Shown here piece after piece: positions 23,708-35,803 of a stretch of DNA of 64,000 nt. Numbering within the stretch: the first letter of the stretch is position 1; each line of letters begins with the position of its first letter. The notes beneath the pieces are model-generated. The model had not been told where the DNA came from. It made no database searches and worked only from the letters and a program-made list of their open reading frames with translations. Source of the DNA: Prostheceraeus crozeri. Its lineage: Eukaryota > Platyhelminthes > Polycladida > Euryleptidae. A program made the translations under genes and the position numbers. The stretch is taken from the NCBI GenBank assembly GCA_907163375.1, contig CAJQUW010002005.1, positions 106,613 through 170,612 on the forward strand, given 5' to 3'.

Positions 23708-23729
23708 AGTGTGGTGAATGTGTTCCTCA

Positions 23730-23905
23730 TGTCAATCGGTCATATGTTATCTATGCATTCAAATGTGTCTGTGTAAGCTGCTACATTGGTCGTATTGAAA
23801 GGAAGCGGATAAAGGAACTCTGTGGCTGAAAGGTGATGTGAGAAGGTCCAAACGTGAGCTACTGTCATCTATACACAGGCATGCAGTCGATTGTGATGAT
23901 TTTTA
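23730..23905 (+). pseudogene. Remnant of a second GIY-YIG-type Penelope-like element
   Basis: The translation reads YVIYAFKC, then CYIGRIERK and RIKEL, with a downstream SSIHRHAVDCDDF. This is the GIY-YIG block of a different, more diverged Penelope-like family. It starts just beyond the 12-bp repeat that bounds the better preserved element, which may have inserted into or beside it. It is short and broken. Confidence 0.6.
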
Positions 23906-23999
23906 GAGGTTTTCTTTTCCGTCTTATTTTTCTATTTTACACATTTCCTTCAATGTCACTTACTTGCGTACTTTAAAAGCCTTGTATATTTTGAATCGT

Positions 24000-24744
24000 T
24001 CACCACCTCTTTGTGTTCATAAATAGTTTGTAGATTATACGAGTATAGTTTATTGTTGCCCTGGCAGTCTTCGTCGTCAATATTCCTTTGTGCTATCTTT
24101 CCGTCCCTCCGTGTTTTGAGTTGTATTCATTGCATCTGTGTACGCATTTTACTGTGATGCCACTTTTACTCGGCCGTTTCGCATGACTAGAGGCCTAGAA
24201 AGCCCTTGCGAAGTCAACATATTTTAATGAATTTACATTGATGTCTCTGTTCTTTCTGAAGTATGTTGGTTGCAGTACCCAAATTAGTTCTTAAATTTTA
24301 TTATATGCATCAATTATTGCGGGAACTTTAATTGCATTTTATCTACGGGTATATACAACCTTGCTGAAAAAATACGTGTATACTCTAAGAAATCATGCAT
24401 CATTCATCGAAGTCGAAGCTAGAAAATCCTGAAAAACGTTCCTAGTCAAGTCAGAATATGCATATTATAGTTGACGTGTCATCCGCAGACTCTCAGCGAT
24501 TACATTGTTGAGATTTGATAAATGTATTGATTTCCAGATTAGATCTGGAAATCTTCCAACATATCAGTCTTTTCAATACTTTTGTCTTAAACTTAACCTG
24601 ATTTGTGAATGTAGAATACCATGTTAGATGGTGGATGTATGTCTCATGCACTGTAGTAGAAATAATGACAGAGCGCTGACTTTCGAAGACAAGCAGTGTT
24701 CTTGCTACGCACTCGTACTTGTAGGTTACGCAAATAAATGCTTA
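24000..24744. other. No supported feature
   Basis: A+T-rich sequence. I see no gene, repeat or RNA that I can defend here. Confidence 0.35.
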
Positions 24745-24960
24745 ATCAGTCGCATGTGCAATTCTAATCATTTTATTGGTCATTCATGCCCCTAGCGTAG
24801 TTCCTTTGGCTGTCAGTTTAGTCGATTTCTATCCTAGTCAACTTCAGATGGACATCTGTTTATGTGATTTCTACTGACAACAATATTTTCTGATAATAGA
24901 ATAGCAGAACGCGTATTTTTCAATTGAAATCACCTCAATAACTGAGAAACCATATTATTC
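24745..24960 (+). repeat. Copy of the repeat that the L2/CR1-like LINE interrupts at 14.9-15.7 kb
   Basis: GTGCAATTCTA, ATTGGT, TTCATGCCCC and AGTCAACTTCAGAT occur here in a continuous order. At 14881-14891 and from about 15743 the same blocks flank the LINE. This copy is therefore an empty site of a dispersed, unclassified repeat. It is diverged from the other copy and has no coding capacity. Confidence 0.6.
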
Positions 24961-27900
24961 AACTGAATATCTCAGTTAGACAGCATAGAGTGATCATTTT
25001 TTTTACTAATTTACGCATGTTTATGCCTTCAGGCTTTTACACACATCCGCAAAGTGCTAAAGTTACCTACATAAGGTGTAAGTTGTCAATCTGCTATAGA
25101 ATGCGATATCGATACCAAGGAATTTTTGTGCTTAAATTAGTCAATCCTGGGACATCTTTCCATGAAATAATGCATGCATAGACCGATGCAGACTATGACT
25201 TCACTTTGATTGGCTGTCAGACGTTAAAGGAAGCATTTTTTATTTTCGTTTATTTAAGTAGGCATATACATTCATCAGAGGTATTACCAGAACTTCTATA
25301 TTTGGCTGAAATTGATAGATTCTTTTACTGAGAACGCTAACATGTGTTGAAAAGATTTCATAGGTAAGTCCATACGACATGTGTGTATTTGTATGACTCG
25401 TGCATGAACTAACGTGTACAAATATTTGCTCAATTAAGGCAAAATAAATTGTCTTTGGGGCGCATCTGGTTCGAAAATTTAATGCGTGACTATATGTCCG
25501 ACAATTTTGATATTCCAGCACGTTTCAAGTCAATGAGATTGGAAGGTTTCATGTCCGCTTTGCTTTACCCAAGCCCATGCAAACTTTTTCACTTGTCAGG
25601 CGGAGGGGCCTTGTGGTAGAGCCCTGGGTTCAAACATTAGAATTGGCACACCCTGAATTCCTAAACACACTCAGCACCAAGAATGTGAGAGGGATAAGTG
25701 GAACTCGGTCACCTGGAGGAAAGGTGTATCGTCGTGCGTGCTTCAGACAAGGTTCATCCATTTCTGCAGCTTTCTCATCCTTTCTATTAACTTCTTCAGG
25801 TCACTGGTTAACGAAAGGCTCAGATCACGGGACCCTGGTATCATTCCTGTGTGTATCCATTCCACTGCTTCACGAATAGCTGTTTATTAATCAATTAATC
25901 AAACAATCGTTAGAGTTATTGTCGACAGTTTGGTGCTTACAAATGAGTTAACGAAACCTTCGACTTCGTTTATTGTCATAAATGTCAGTACATGTCATGT
26001 ACATGACAATGTATGAATGATTTATTACCCTCATGTCCACATTGTAGACCTGTAATAATTCGCTGAATGATCAGAGTTAATTGGCATTTGCTTCAAAGTT
26101 TGAACGATTGATTTCAAACAGCATTTTCTGCTCATTTATTGAGTCTCCACGTCTAACAAAAGTCTTCTTCATTTTTTGTCAAATGGAATGCGCGTGAATG
26201 TGCTAAGAATAACCAATTAATCTTTGTCAGTAGATAATGAGTTTTACACATTGGATTTCTATCAAATTATATTTTTTGATGATTTTCGCATCATTTTATA
26301 TGGATTGTTTTAATATCTTCCCTTATTCAAATGTTGCGCTACTATATAGACCCTTCCTTATGATCACATGTTGCATTGATACAATCGAAGTTCACCATAA
26401 GTGATATCCAAAAAGTTGGGTCTGGATAGCTAAATGATTATCAATCACAATCGAATTCTCAAATGGATAAGTCTCTGAATTAGAACTTAAAGAAAATTTG
26501 AATGAATTCAAACCAACTGATTTGCAGCACAGTGAAGCTCTATTAATCGGAACAAACTTTTTTTTAATTTTCCCCAAAATTAGAACAACCAGTCAGCATT
26601 TATTAAACATCTCAGACTGCTTTGATAACTTTCAGTATGCAGATAGTCACGGTCAATATTTATACAAACCATTCGAGCAAGGCTTTTTCGCTGAAAATTA
26701 CATGAAGAATTGCATGAAATCATCTGCGGTTAGAATGACGATATGCAACACAGTAGAATCACAAATAGAGGTCATTCAACATCGATCGCAACATCTAAAA
26801 GTTCTAAAACTGACAAACCCGTGGCGGCTAGTGCTATTTCTATGTTGGTTTTCCAAATTACAAGTAATCGTTGTGCAATCACTTTCCATCTTTTGCTCGG
26901 CAATTTGATCTATAGTTTATCTAATTTCATTCATTGTAAAATTTTGCATTTTATATTGGAGGCACACAATGCATTTATTCCATGATCTTCGTCCAAAGAC
27001 ATTGTCAACACTTGTTTCTCATTCATGAGTTAGTCAGATAACATGTAAGTAGCTGTAGAGAGATTTGTAAGTGGGAGAATCGATTTGTCTCCCGTATGTT
27101 CCCGTTTACACAAGTATTTCGATCTTCAGTAAATATCTGATGAAATGCGTTAAATCATTCCATTCAATCTGTGAAAATTTTATTTTATACTAATTACGTC
27201 GCGTGTACAAGTTTTCATTGCTGTCAATGCTGTTGTTTGTCTCGTTGGATGAATGGAATGTTCGCAACCTTTGTAATTCTCACATGCACTTGTGTTTGAC
27301 TGATTTCACCATTTTTATTCATTGTCATCGCTTCAGGGTTTCGCAATTGATGTTTTGTATCTGTACTAGCAGAGATGAGTGATGAAGGATATCACATTCT
27401 TTACGTCATGTGCTCGGATTTGATCAAAGAACAAATTGTGAACTCTAGTAGTAGCTCTTGAATTGTCATATCTCTTAAAAATTATTCGGAACGAGATAAG
27501 CATTCTAAAGAACAACATGCACGTCTAAATAAATGGGGTTATGTGTAATCCAGATGACTTGCCGGATAGTGGACGGGATACATGCTGTACATTAACTTGC
27601 AAAGTTTCAATTTTCTGAAACAAAAGAAAAAGCATCCAGCATTGCTAAGTGAAGCATTCATGAGGGATCACCATGCCGAGGAAGAGAAATGTGAACAATA
27701 ATTTTTTATGCGAACAAGAAATATGCTACTGAAAATAGGATATTGAAAGATGTACTTTTATCCGTAGATTGTGTCAGGACTTTTCACATGCACTTCTACA
27801 AATGGTATGCCGTTGCATATCCTGTCGTCAATTTTGCGTACGATGAAGTTAGCGAGATTCCCTGCAGCATATGAAAAGTGCGGAAGTAAGCGACTTTGTT

Positions 27901-29799
27901 GCAGACTTTGAGGTATCCGGCTGCTTGATCCTAATAACATTGTGGATTGACGGCTTGGCTGGAAACCAAATACCATTCAACTGTTTCCATTTATATGAGA
28001 AAAGACAATGCAACCGCATCTATAGACCAATTATCTTCACGTGAGAGTGTCGGCGATGGCCGAATACATAACAGATATTGAGAGAAAGATCTTTATTGAT
28101 GCTATGATATCTTTTTCGTGTCATTGAAATTAATCGCTGTTAAAATTAATTATTATTATATCATCTGAAAATCTGCATTTATCATTCAAAAAAATAAAAT
28201 CGCTGTAGGAAAGTATGATTGAATTTTGATAGGCACAGAGGATCACACGGATCATAGGATCAAAGCGATAAAGTACAAAAGTGCCAAGATGAACTCTGAA
28301 GGAAAATGGACCTATTTTGAACAGGTTAGTCCCATTTTCATGTATCAGAAAAATCACATCTAATTAATTATCTAAATGTATCTTATCAACTATTTCTTTC
28401 TAAATAAAATAAGTTATATTCAATATTCTACTTATTAAATTCAATAAGTATATTGAACTTTAAATATTTTCATGTTATGAATCTATAATTTCAACGCCAA
28501 CTTGTGTTTTCAGTTCTTCATTTGAGCGATTTCTGAAGTAAAATAAGCTCAGTAAAATGAGATTTATTGTGACCACAGTTTATATAAAAAATCTCTAGAA
28601 TAATGTGCAGATAAGTCGTTCACCTTCTACAAAGCGAAAGGAAGCTCTAGATGCTAATAAATCAATCGAGTAGAAATTTTCATAACCGCAAGTCGTTTTC
28701 GAGGTCAGCAGCGAATTCTGAGACGTCGCGGTGCTATTGAAGATGACCTGGGTGATATTTATTCATTTTAATCTGTCTCTTCTTAATGAACAATTCACCT
28801 TAACGACTTTGTTATTTGCCGTTCAGATAATTGTATCACTAGCCGCTAAAACAGGAAACATCTTTCAGCGCCTTCGTCATTCAGAAGTAATAGCAGATTC
28901 GACGATGGAAATTGTCTCGAGAAAGACGAGATAGAATAGCCAGGATTGTCTGACTTCTTTTCATGTAATTGTAGAATCAGTTAATGTCTCAATCAAATTC
29001 TGTTTATTGTTGTAAGAATATTTTAATAGATATTTTACAGAAGTAAATTATTCTTGATTATTTTGGATCATGAATTATTCAAATTCAGCAACGAAGTCTT
29101 GTGTTTCTAGAAATATTAATCACATTGAAAATCAGTTCTTTATAATTTCGAAGAGAGTATATATAATTTTTCTCCATCTTAACTAGTGACTGGATCGTCC
29201 TGAACGAAAATACCAAATGAACTAATTTTTCCGTAGAATGTCTCACACAATTTGAAGGTCAAATATGCATAGATATATTTTAATGCTAATTCAGAGTAGC
29301 GTGTAATGCAGTTGAAATTGAAATCATCAGTAAGGAAGAAATTCTGCATAAATGTAAATGTCTCAAATTTCTTAGATGTCCATTATTTTTCAGATAATTG
29401 TGACTAAATCATCTGATTCCGATTATTTGAACTTACCAAGATAAATGAGGTTTGCACAGATTAGCTTGCTAGCTAGCTAAGTGGAAATTAGCAGATTGGC
29501 ATGAAATTCAGTAACTTAGTACGCTTAGGTCTTGCTCGTCACTAAATCGTGATTGATGCATTCATTGTAAAAACGTATCCGCAGCATTTTTTTATAATTT
29601 TGTAGAGTACTTCTTTGCCTCCTCCTTGGTTAATCAACATAAAGTTATCGTCCGGATATCGGCGTACTGAGCGTATAACGCGCACTGTTTCGCGCTAAAT
29701 GTCTTGTCAGTGTAGTTTGGGTCGTCGTCGAGTCCGCCTGCTGATGACTTCTTGATAGAAGACGATATAGACATCCAATGCCACGGATGTTCCTCTGCT
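24961..29799. other. No supported gene; minor motifs only
   Basis: A long A+T-rich stretch. A 16-bp perfect palindrome TGTCATGTACATGACA lies at 25993-26008. At about 25600-25890 a segment opening GGGGCCTTGTGGTAGAGCCC with a GGGTTCAAA nearby faintly recalls a tRNA-derived repeat, but the box spacing is too short, so I do not call it. Open frames at 25577-25879 and 26498-26908 have no recognisable product. Confidence 0.35.
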
Positions 29800-30080
29800 G
29801 TGGCGGAAAATTGCGGAACTCGTCATTTGCAGTGGTCAAATACAGATTGTTGTGTCTATCGCGGTGTAATACAGTTATACACGAACTCTATTTATGGTTT
29901 CTTTGGAACGAATAGAGTCGCCAATGTAATAAAATAAGTTGACAGCGCGAGCGCTTTTGAGGCTTCGTGGCGGAAAGTTGTGGAACGCGTCATTTGCGGG
30001 GACGAACTGTGGATTATTCTGTTTATTACGGTATAATACGATGAAGGAACTCTAGTAAGGGGCTCCTTGGAACCAAATTG
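29800..30080 (+). repeat. Tandem duplication, period about 167 bp
   Basis: 29800-29915 and 29967-30078 share GTGGCGGAAA, TTG(C/T)GGAAC, CGTCATTTGC, GTATAATAC-like blocks and a CTTGGAACC(A)AA-like end. The copies are diverged. There is no coding sense across either. It may be two halves of an older repeat. Confidence 0.6.
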
Positions 30081-30374
30081 TCTGATTGGTGTAAGTGTCA
30101 AACGGAGATCCCGTTGCTCTCTAAAATAGGAAAAAACTTAAAGATATAGGTCCACCTTCAATATGCCGTTCAATATGCCTCCAGGTTGCTCCAAGTATGT
30201 GCAGGTGTGTAAAATTAAAAATTCAAAGTTAACTTAAAAGTATAATGCTGGCTTTGAATTACTAATATATTGCTTCAGTAGTTTGGCTTGACGGTTACTG
30301 CTATGTTGTCTTGGGGATGAAGCCATCTGATTCTCTTGCGTGTATTCTTCAATTGAGGACTTACGTCGTTCTGT

Positions 30375-30440
30375 CGCTCGTCGATAGCTCAGTTGATAAA
30401 GCGTTGGCCTAGAATTCCAGAGGTCGATGGACCAAGACAC
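30375..30440 (+). repeat. tRNA-like SINE head (Pol III box A and box B-like)
   Basis: TAGCTCAGTTGATAAAGC (box A-like) is followed about 35 bases on by GAGGTCGATGGACC (box B-like). The cloverleaf does not close and there is no anticodon arm I trust, so this is a tRNA-derived SINE head rather than a tRNA gene. Confidence 0.45.
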
Positions 30441-31373
30441 GCAGTTATTTTCCGTCTGTTGAATTTTGCGATGCATGCTTTATATTTTCGTGCCAAGTTG
30501 GCATCGGATCATGTCGCTGGTGAAGTGGCCGAGGAGGGAAACAATCAGTGTCCCTGAACCACCTCAATCCGTAGCATGGAGACAAGGCCACTCTCGTGAT
30601 AAGGCAGCATTCAGACCAGAAGAGTGCGACAGGCCTCACAACGGTTCGGTGTATTTCAAGGATATGTAGAGCAAATTAATTTGTCGCTAATAGATCCAAA
30701 TGCTCGACGCTATTCGACAAATATATACAATAACATATTTTTGTGGCAGATGACAAGTTATGCCCTGTGGGAACGTCGCTCGCTAATATCAAGTGATTAT
30801 CTGGTGAGCTTGCGATTTTGTGGCTAAATTTATTTTTACTCAATTTCACGATAAAATTGTCACAAGATGTAAAGTCGTTTTTTGGAATGCTTCTAAAATC
30901 CAAAAGCGGCAGGTGGCGAATATGTTGATAATTATCTTTGATAGATGTTTATTTGCTAATTTGAGCTGATTTTTCGCCAACCGACGAAGAAGTGAATGTT
31001 GTAGTAACTATATTAGCACGAAGTAGTAATGTTTGCATATCACCTTCATACGAAAATACTTTGTATACTCAGCCTGATATAACCACATGACAGTAAGGTG
31101 AGTGAGAAAATAGTGGAAGATAGAGCCTCGACGGTAGAGGCGGAATTAGACAGCGATAATTAGAGAAAATAACCGTCAAAACTAAAAGGCGGCACAGAGC
31201 GCAAGTTCGTGAACTGTCGACAGCGAACTTCGCAAGCGATTATGTTGCAATGATTAGGCTACTGAACAGTAGACTGATATTTTGTAGCTGATATCTACCA
31301 GATTTTCGCAAGATTCGTTAACTACAGGGTGCTCTGTACAAAAAACTTTTGGGTTTTTTGTAATCTAAAGATC

Positions 31374-31425
31374 TGTGACCTTGACTTTGGACTGACCTTT
31401 GACCTGCGTTGTGATGTGACCATGG
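31374..31425 (-). promoter_or_regulatory. Cluster of nuclear-receptor half sites including a perfect DR1
   Basis: TGACCTTTGACCT at 31393-31405 is, on the minus strand, AGGTCA-A-AGGTCA, a perfect direct repeat with 1-bp spacing (DR1, the HNF4/RXR-type site). TGACCTTGA at 31376-31384 reads TCAAGGTCA on the minus strand, an ERR/SF-1-type extended half site. The motif is real; regulatory function is unproven, because TGACCTTTGACCT-rich stretches also occur in dispersed repeats of invertebrates. Confidence 0.35.
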
Positions 31426-33107
31426 TCTTTTTTTATAATTACTAACATACACTTACTTAGAATGATTTTGATTCATATTTGCAACTCAATACTCTAATTT
31501 TACGCTGTAGAGGCGTTTCGGATTTTTACCGTCCACTTATCAGTAGCATTTTGGAGTCATCAATTCCCTACCTCTATATATCCCTGGGTGTATCTTTGAT
31601 GTCAGATACGTGGGCTCTTGTCACGTCGGTCCTTCCACCTCAGCTACAAATGTCAAAGCTCCGCTGACTAGCGTTATTCTGTAGATCAATTTCGATCCAA
31701 GTTATCGAAATATCTCTGCTTTCGAACGATTATTGCCGTCGACCTGCATCCACAGACCCAAAGTATCCGTCTCGAATAACATTTTCTGAAAATATATGCA
31801 AGTAATTTTAAGATTTCTTTGTTATATGTTTGTAGTTTGATTTATCCCTGTAGCAGTAACCATGACTAATGCTTATCATTTTTGCATATGACTGGTGTAA
31901 GCCTTTGTTCTGCTAGGCCTCTTCACTTCCCTATTGCAGTGGTTGAGGCCTTCCGCTTGTGATGCCGAGTTGACACAAAACTTCAAACTATTGAATATTA
32001 TCAACATGCTGAATGAAAGCATCGCTGCATTTGAGCATCATTGAATCCCTGGATGGAGAAAATAAATGATTATATATATATCTCTAGTGAATTAAAATAT
32101 TCATTTCATTGTTCCTTTATTCATTTAAATGGGAATTTGTGGAGAGTAGTCGTCACGATAAATGATTTAAGCTATCATATATTGAAAGCTTCGCAATATT
32201 TCAGTAGGATCCCACTGATATATCGAGAAGTTTGTGACTGAATATGTTAATTCCTGTTAAAAATGGCCCTTCACAGTTGTATGTATTCAAGTCTAGACTG
32301 CTGCGATAAACTGACTCATTAATTTTAAGACTTTTATTCGCCTGTTGACCTAACCACTTAAATAGCACGTCGATTTTGTCTTCAATGAGATAAGTTGCGT
32401 TGTAAAATCGACGATTATTCAAGACGTGAGAAAATATCACGAACTTCTTCGAACAGGTTAAAATGGTGAGTGCCTGATCTTTTCATTTAGTCTCCCTCTC
32501 CTCTTCTATGGCTGGTCTAATAAAAGTCGCAATAAATCCACTCACAGATTGTCTGCTGTGATCAGACCTTAGCCTGTCTCGTTTGTATCGTACGAGTGCC
32601 GACAGACGAGTGTTTGGAACCCTTTTGTCCAATCTCGTTGGGCAGTCTATGGGCGGAAATGCTATTCTTTTGTTGATATCCGAAACGTTGTCCCTAGTCG
32701 CTGTTCAATATTTGCAATCCAATCTAAGTTGGAGGATTTATCGTCGAAGCGGTGAACACAATGACAGTCAAATACGATGGAGGCAGTCTGTCGATACAGC
32801 ACTAAATGTGTCTAGAGGGAAGTTGGAAGTCTGGGGTAGAGTTGTTTTCAATCAATCGACTTTCTGACAACTAGAAATCTGACTTGTGGGCTCTGTAGAT
32901 TGAATTTGAAATTAATGGAAGTTTTATTCTGTCTGATTGAGTGGAGACCAGGTTTCCTTGCGTAGAAATGTAAATATGTTCCGATTGAGTTTTAGAGTTC
33001 GTTAGAGAACTCAGAAACAATCAAAGCAGAGGTGTGTGTTTTGCAAATAGTTGTGTTTGGTTAGTTATTTGAGTATCAATGTGTGTAAGATAACTGCATC
33101 ACTGATC
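31426..33107. other. No supported feature
   Basis: A+T-rich sequence. The longest open frame (32583-32867) shows no domain I recognise and lacks convincing splice sites. Confidence 0.35.
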
Positions 33108-33185
33108 GTGAATTCCGTGGTACAGTGGTTAAGTACTTGGCATAGCGATCTTTGGGTCTTGAGGTCGAGCCCATGGACTAATTCT
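33108..33185 (+). repeat. tRNA-derived SINE head
   Basis: TGGTACAGTGG (33118-33128) is the box A-like element and GAGGTCGAGCCC (33161-33172) the box B-like one, with tRNA-like spacing. This is the same head as in the SINEs at 52771 and 54640, but the body that follows there is not attached here. Truncated copy. Confidence 0.6.
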
Positions 33186-33852
33186 CAGTAAATTCCAGAA
33201 GTCAGCCGAAGTTTTTTGGGTCTGGTAATTCGTCCAAAAAATCACTAAAAAGTTGGCAAGTGGTAGGGGTATCAAGATTTCCAGATTTTTTCTAAATGGC
33301 ATGGAATTAGAGATTTTTCTTACAAGTCCTTGATACTTTTCGTTTATCAAATATTCCAAGAGGTTTTGACCGAATCAAAATTCTATGGTCTAACACATGA
33401 AACCTCGCTAGTTATCAACTGTTTGATAATGACCACTAATAGAATGTGGCATTAGATTGAATTCTTTGAAAGTAATGAGAGATTCTGAAAACGGATACTG
33501 ACCCTCTTAATCGAAAATTGTATGTGTTTTCCTCGACCAAGAAGTTGGCGATGAGACGTTCAGATCATATCAATAGTTGCTTTAAGAAGAGAACATTGAG
33601 TATGACAATGTTAATGACTGTAGGCACGAACTGTAACATCTTATGGCCTCATTGCTGCTGCATAGTAATGAAGAAGCTGTGTTAATTACTTGGTCATTAC
33701 TGAAGGCGAAGTGTTAAGTTTTAATACACCAAGGACTCCAATGCAAGCCATGAAGCACAAATACATTTTTGAGCCACTACAATTGACGCCTTTTTTTGCT
33801 TCCACAAATCTGCTTTGGGCGAATTGCAGCGCAGTACCTAGTCGAGTCTCCA

Positions 33853-33917
33853 GGATGTCATTGGAATTCGGACTAAAAAATATCATGACGTTCCAGAAAT
33901 GTGACAGCGTCATTACC
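33853..33917 (+). repeat. Body fragment of the same SINE family
   Basis: GGATGTCATTGGAATTCGG, then GACTAAAAAA, GACGTTCCA and CAGCGTCATTACC match the tRNA-unrelated body of the SINE at 52771-52940. The tRNA head is absent. Confidence 0.55.
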
Positions 33918-35803
33918 TTCCAATACCTCCTTTGAAAAGCCGTGACTCTAAAGCTTCTAATAACTGGAAATGTTGTTGACTAATGTGCTGTTGAAAAATT
34001 TACCTGACATCTACAAAAGAAGTTCTGAACCTAAACCATAGCAAAATGCTTCCAGACTTTCCACACAGACGTTTCAACGACCTTTTCTGAAGCACGGGAA
34101 GCCATCATGAAAAGAATGTCCATCGCATTGATGAGCTACAACTCCCGAACACTGGTATGAACTTGGGCGCTGGGTTACTTTGACTCTAAATTTTGTTTGC
34201 TTCTCTTTTGTATTTTCCTTATCAGTTATCACATAGGTTTAGCTATAGCATTTGTGACTTCAGGATTTATGTAGAGAAAGATGCAATATCATGTTTTAAG
34301 AAATTAGCTGTTTACAAGAACTCCAGTAAGTTGTATAATTTTTGATAATATGACCAATTAGTGTTGCCAGAAGCATCAACGCGAGGATACATAGTTACTG
34401 CAGTAAATAACGCGCAGTACATGTACATGCAAAGAGGAAATAAAATCAATTTGCAGTTATCATAATCTAGTTTGTGTAGCCGCTACCCTACTTTTTTACT
34501 CGTTAATTCAATTCAAATGATATTTAAGGATGTTTACTCCTCGATTAGTCAAAAATTAATCGTACCCGAGCATGCATACAATGCCCTTACATGTATCTTA
34601 CAGTAGTGTCATTATAAACTCTCACTGAAAATGTCCTTCAAAGGTTTTCGAAAGTTTTTTTAATGTCAATTTTGTTCTCCCTTGAAGCCTTTTTTCAGGA
34701 AACATACTACATTGTAAGCGAAAATGAGTTGATACCTTGAAACCTTCAATACTTGATACCTTCAAAAACGAGTTGATAAAATTAATTCATACATATATGT
34801 TTGAGCTGATCATCAAAATTACAATTTTCTGTTTCATATTGACATTAAAATCTGCTGTAAAAGAAACATTTTCTAAGTAGCGCATAAACTCGTTGATTTT
34901 ATTTTTCTCATTAATTTAATTTCCCATTATTATGAATTTAATTTTATCCGCTCAATATTTAGTACTTAATTGAAAGGAGCACGTAACATTTAAAATCTAT
35001 TAACTTGATAGGTAGCAAATAAACAAACTTGTTAATAAATGATTTATTTCTTCTAAGTTGTTAAAAGTTCGGTGAAGAACAATTATGGTTCGGGAGATAT
35101 TGAACGGTCGATTTGCTGTCCAGTTGTAATGTCTCTCGACTGAGTTAACGTGAAGTTGCCGACGCGATAAATGGTTATCGCTAACTCCTGTTTCCGCTTT
35201 ATCCTTGCTCGTGAAGATATCACTTGAGTCGAAGCAAAATGAGAGACAAGTAACTGCGCTATTTTGAAGACTCGCTGCAGCAAAAACAGGAAGGCGTTTT
35301 ACTGTGCACCAGCCAGACGGCACATTGTTTTGGCTATGTTCCATAATCGCAGATACCTGATCTATCACGTCATGTCGTGCGCAGTACCTGCGCCACTTTG
35401 TATCCAGGCATTTGCAATCAGTTCTTTTGAAATCCCGCTTGTCCGAATATTAATCGTTGTAGAGGAAATCTGGTGCGACGGTTACATTCGCTAGACAGTT
35501 GTGAACAATTACAGTACATAACTAAAATGAGTTTCGATGCAGCTATCAAATTTCAGTGATGCAACTGTCGTTAGATATGTTTCGACTCAGCGGGACGACC
35601 GAATCTGAACACATTGAGATGTTTAAGGAAGCAATAAGATTCACAAGCTCATCTTCTATCCAGAGGGTCTATGAACCATTTGTTCAACTTCAGTGAGAGT
35701 GTTACTATTTGAGGTATTTCTCCATCTTGAGGGAGAATTACTTTCATTCCTAATTAATCCTTCATTCAGATTTCGAGGCACTTTACTGTATTCTGCTTTA
35801 GGA
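33918..35803. other. No supported feature
   Basis: A+T-rich sequence. A minus-strand open frame at 35000-35368 (122 codons) has no recognisable product and a second frame runs under it. I do not call a gene. Confidence 0.35.

Larger units (their letters stand above)
21545..23709 (-). mobile_element. Penelope-like element, 5'-truncated, with inverted 3' segment
   Basis: This is a Penelope-like retroelement on the minus strand: an RT and GIY-YIG ORF (about 21723-23165), then a 3' tail with a stem-loop and GACGAAACGTCGG at about 21660-21685. Beyond the truncated 5' side of the RT, the last ~530 bp of the element is repeated in opposite orientation (23176-23707). A 12-bp direct repeat, TGTGGTGAATGT, lies at 21533-21544 and 23710-23721 and may be a target duplication. 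Penelope elements are known for partial, inverted or tandem terminal copies. The element lacks the N-terminal part of the ORF and is therefore broken, but the surviving frame is long and open, which suggests a fairly recent insertion. Confidence 0.88.

Noticed and set aside
25577-25879. 100-codon plus-strand frame and a possible tRNA-like start near 25600
   Set aside because: The distance between the box-like motifs is too short for a Pol III promoter, and the protein shows no domain.
26498-26908. 136-codon plus-strand frame
   Set aside because: No recognisable domain, biased A+T-rich codons, no splice signals and an overlapping second frame.
30375-30440. Functional tRNA gene
   Set aside because: Box A and B-like motifs are present but no closed acceptor stem or clear anticodon arm; better explained as a SINE head. 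The same applies at 33108, 52771 and 54640.
32650-32690. GGNAILLL as start of the missing PMM exon
   Set aside because: Only the first three residues match GGND; the following residues and the DPRT block are absent and there is no acceptor directly upstream.
35000-35368. 122-codon minus-strand frame
   Set aside because: No domain recognised, and a second long frame overlaps it; no supporting signals.
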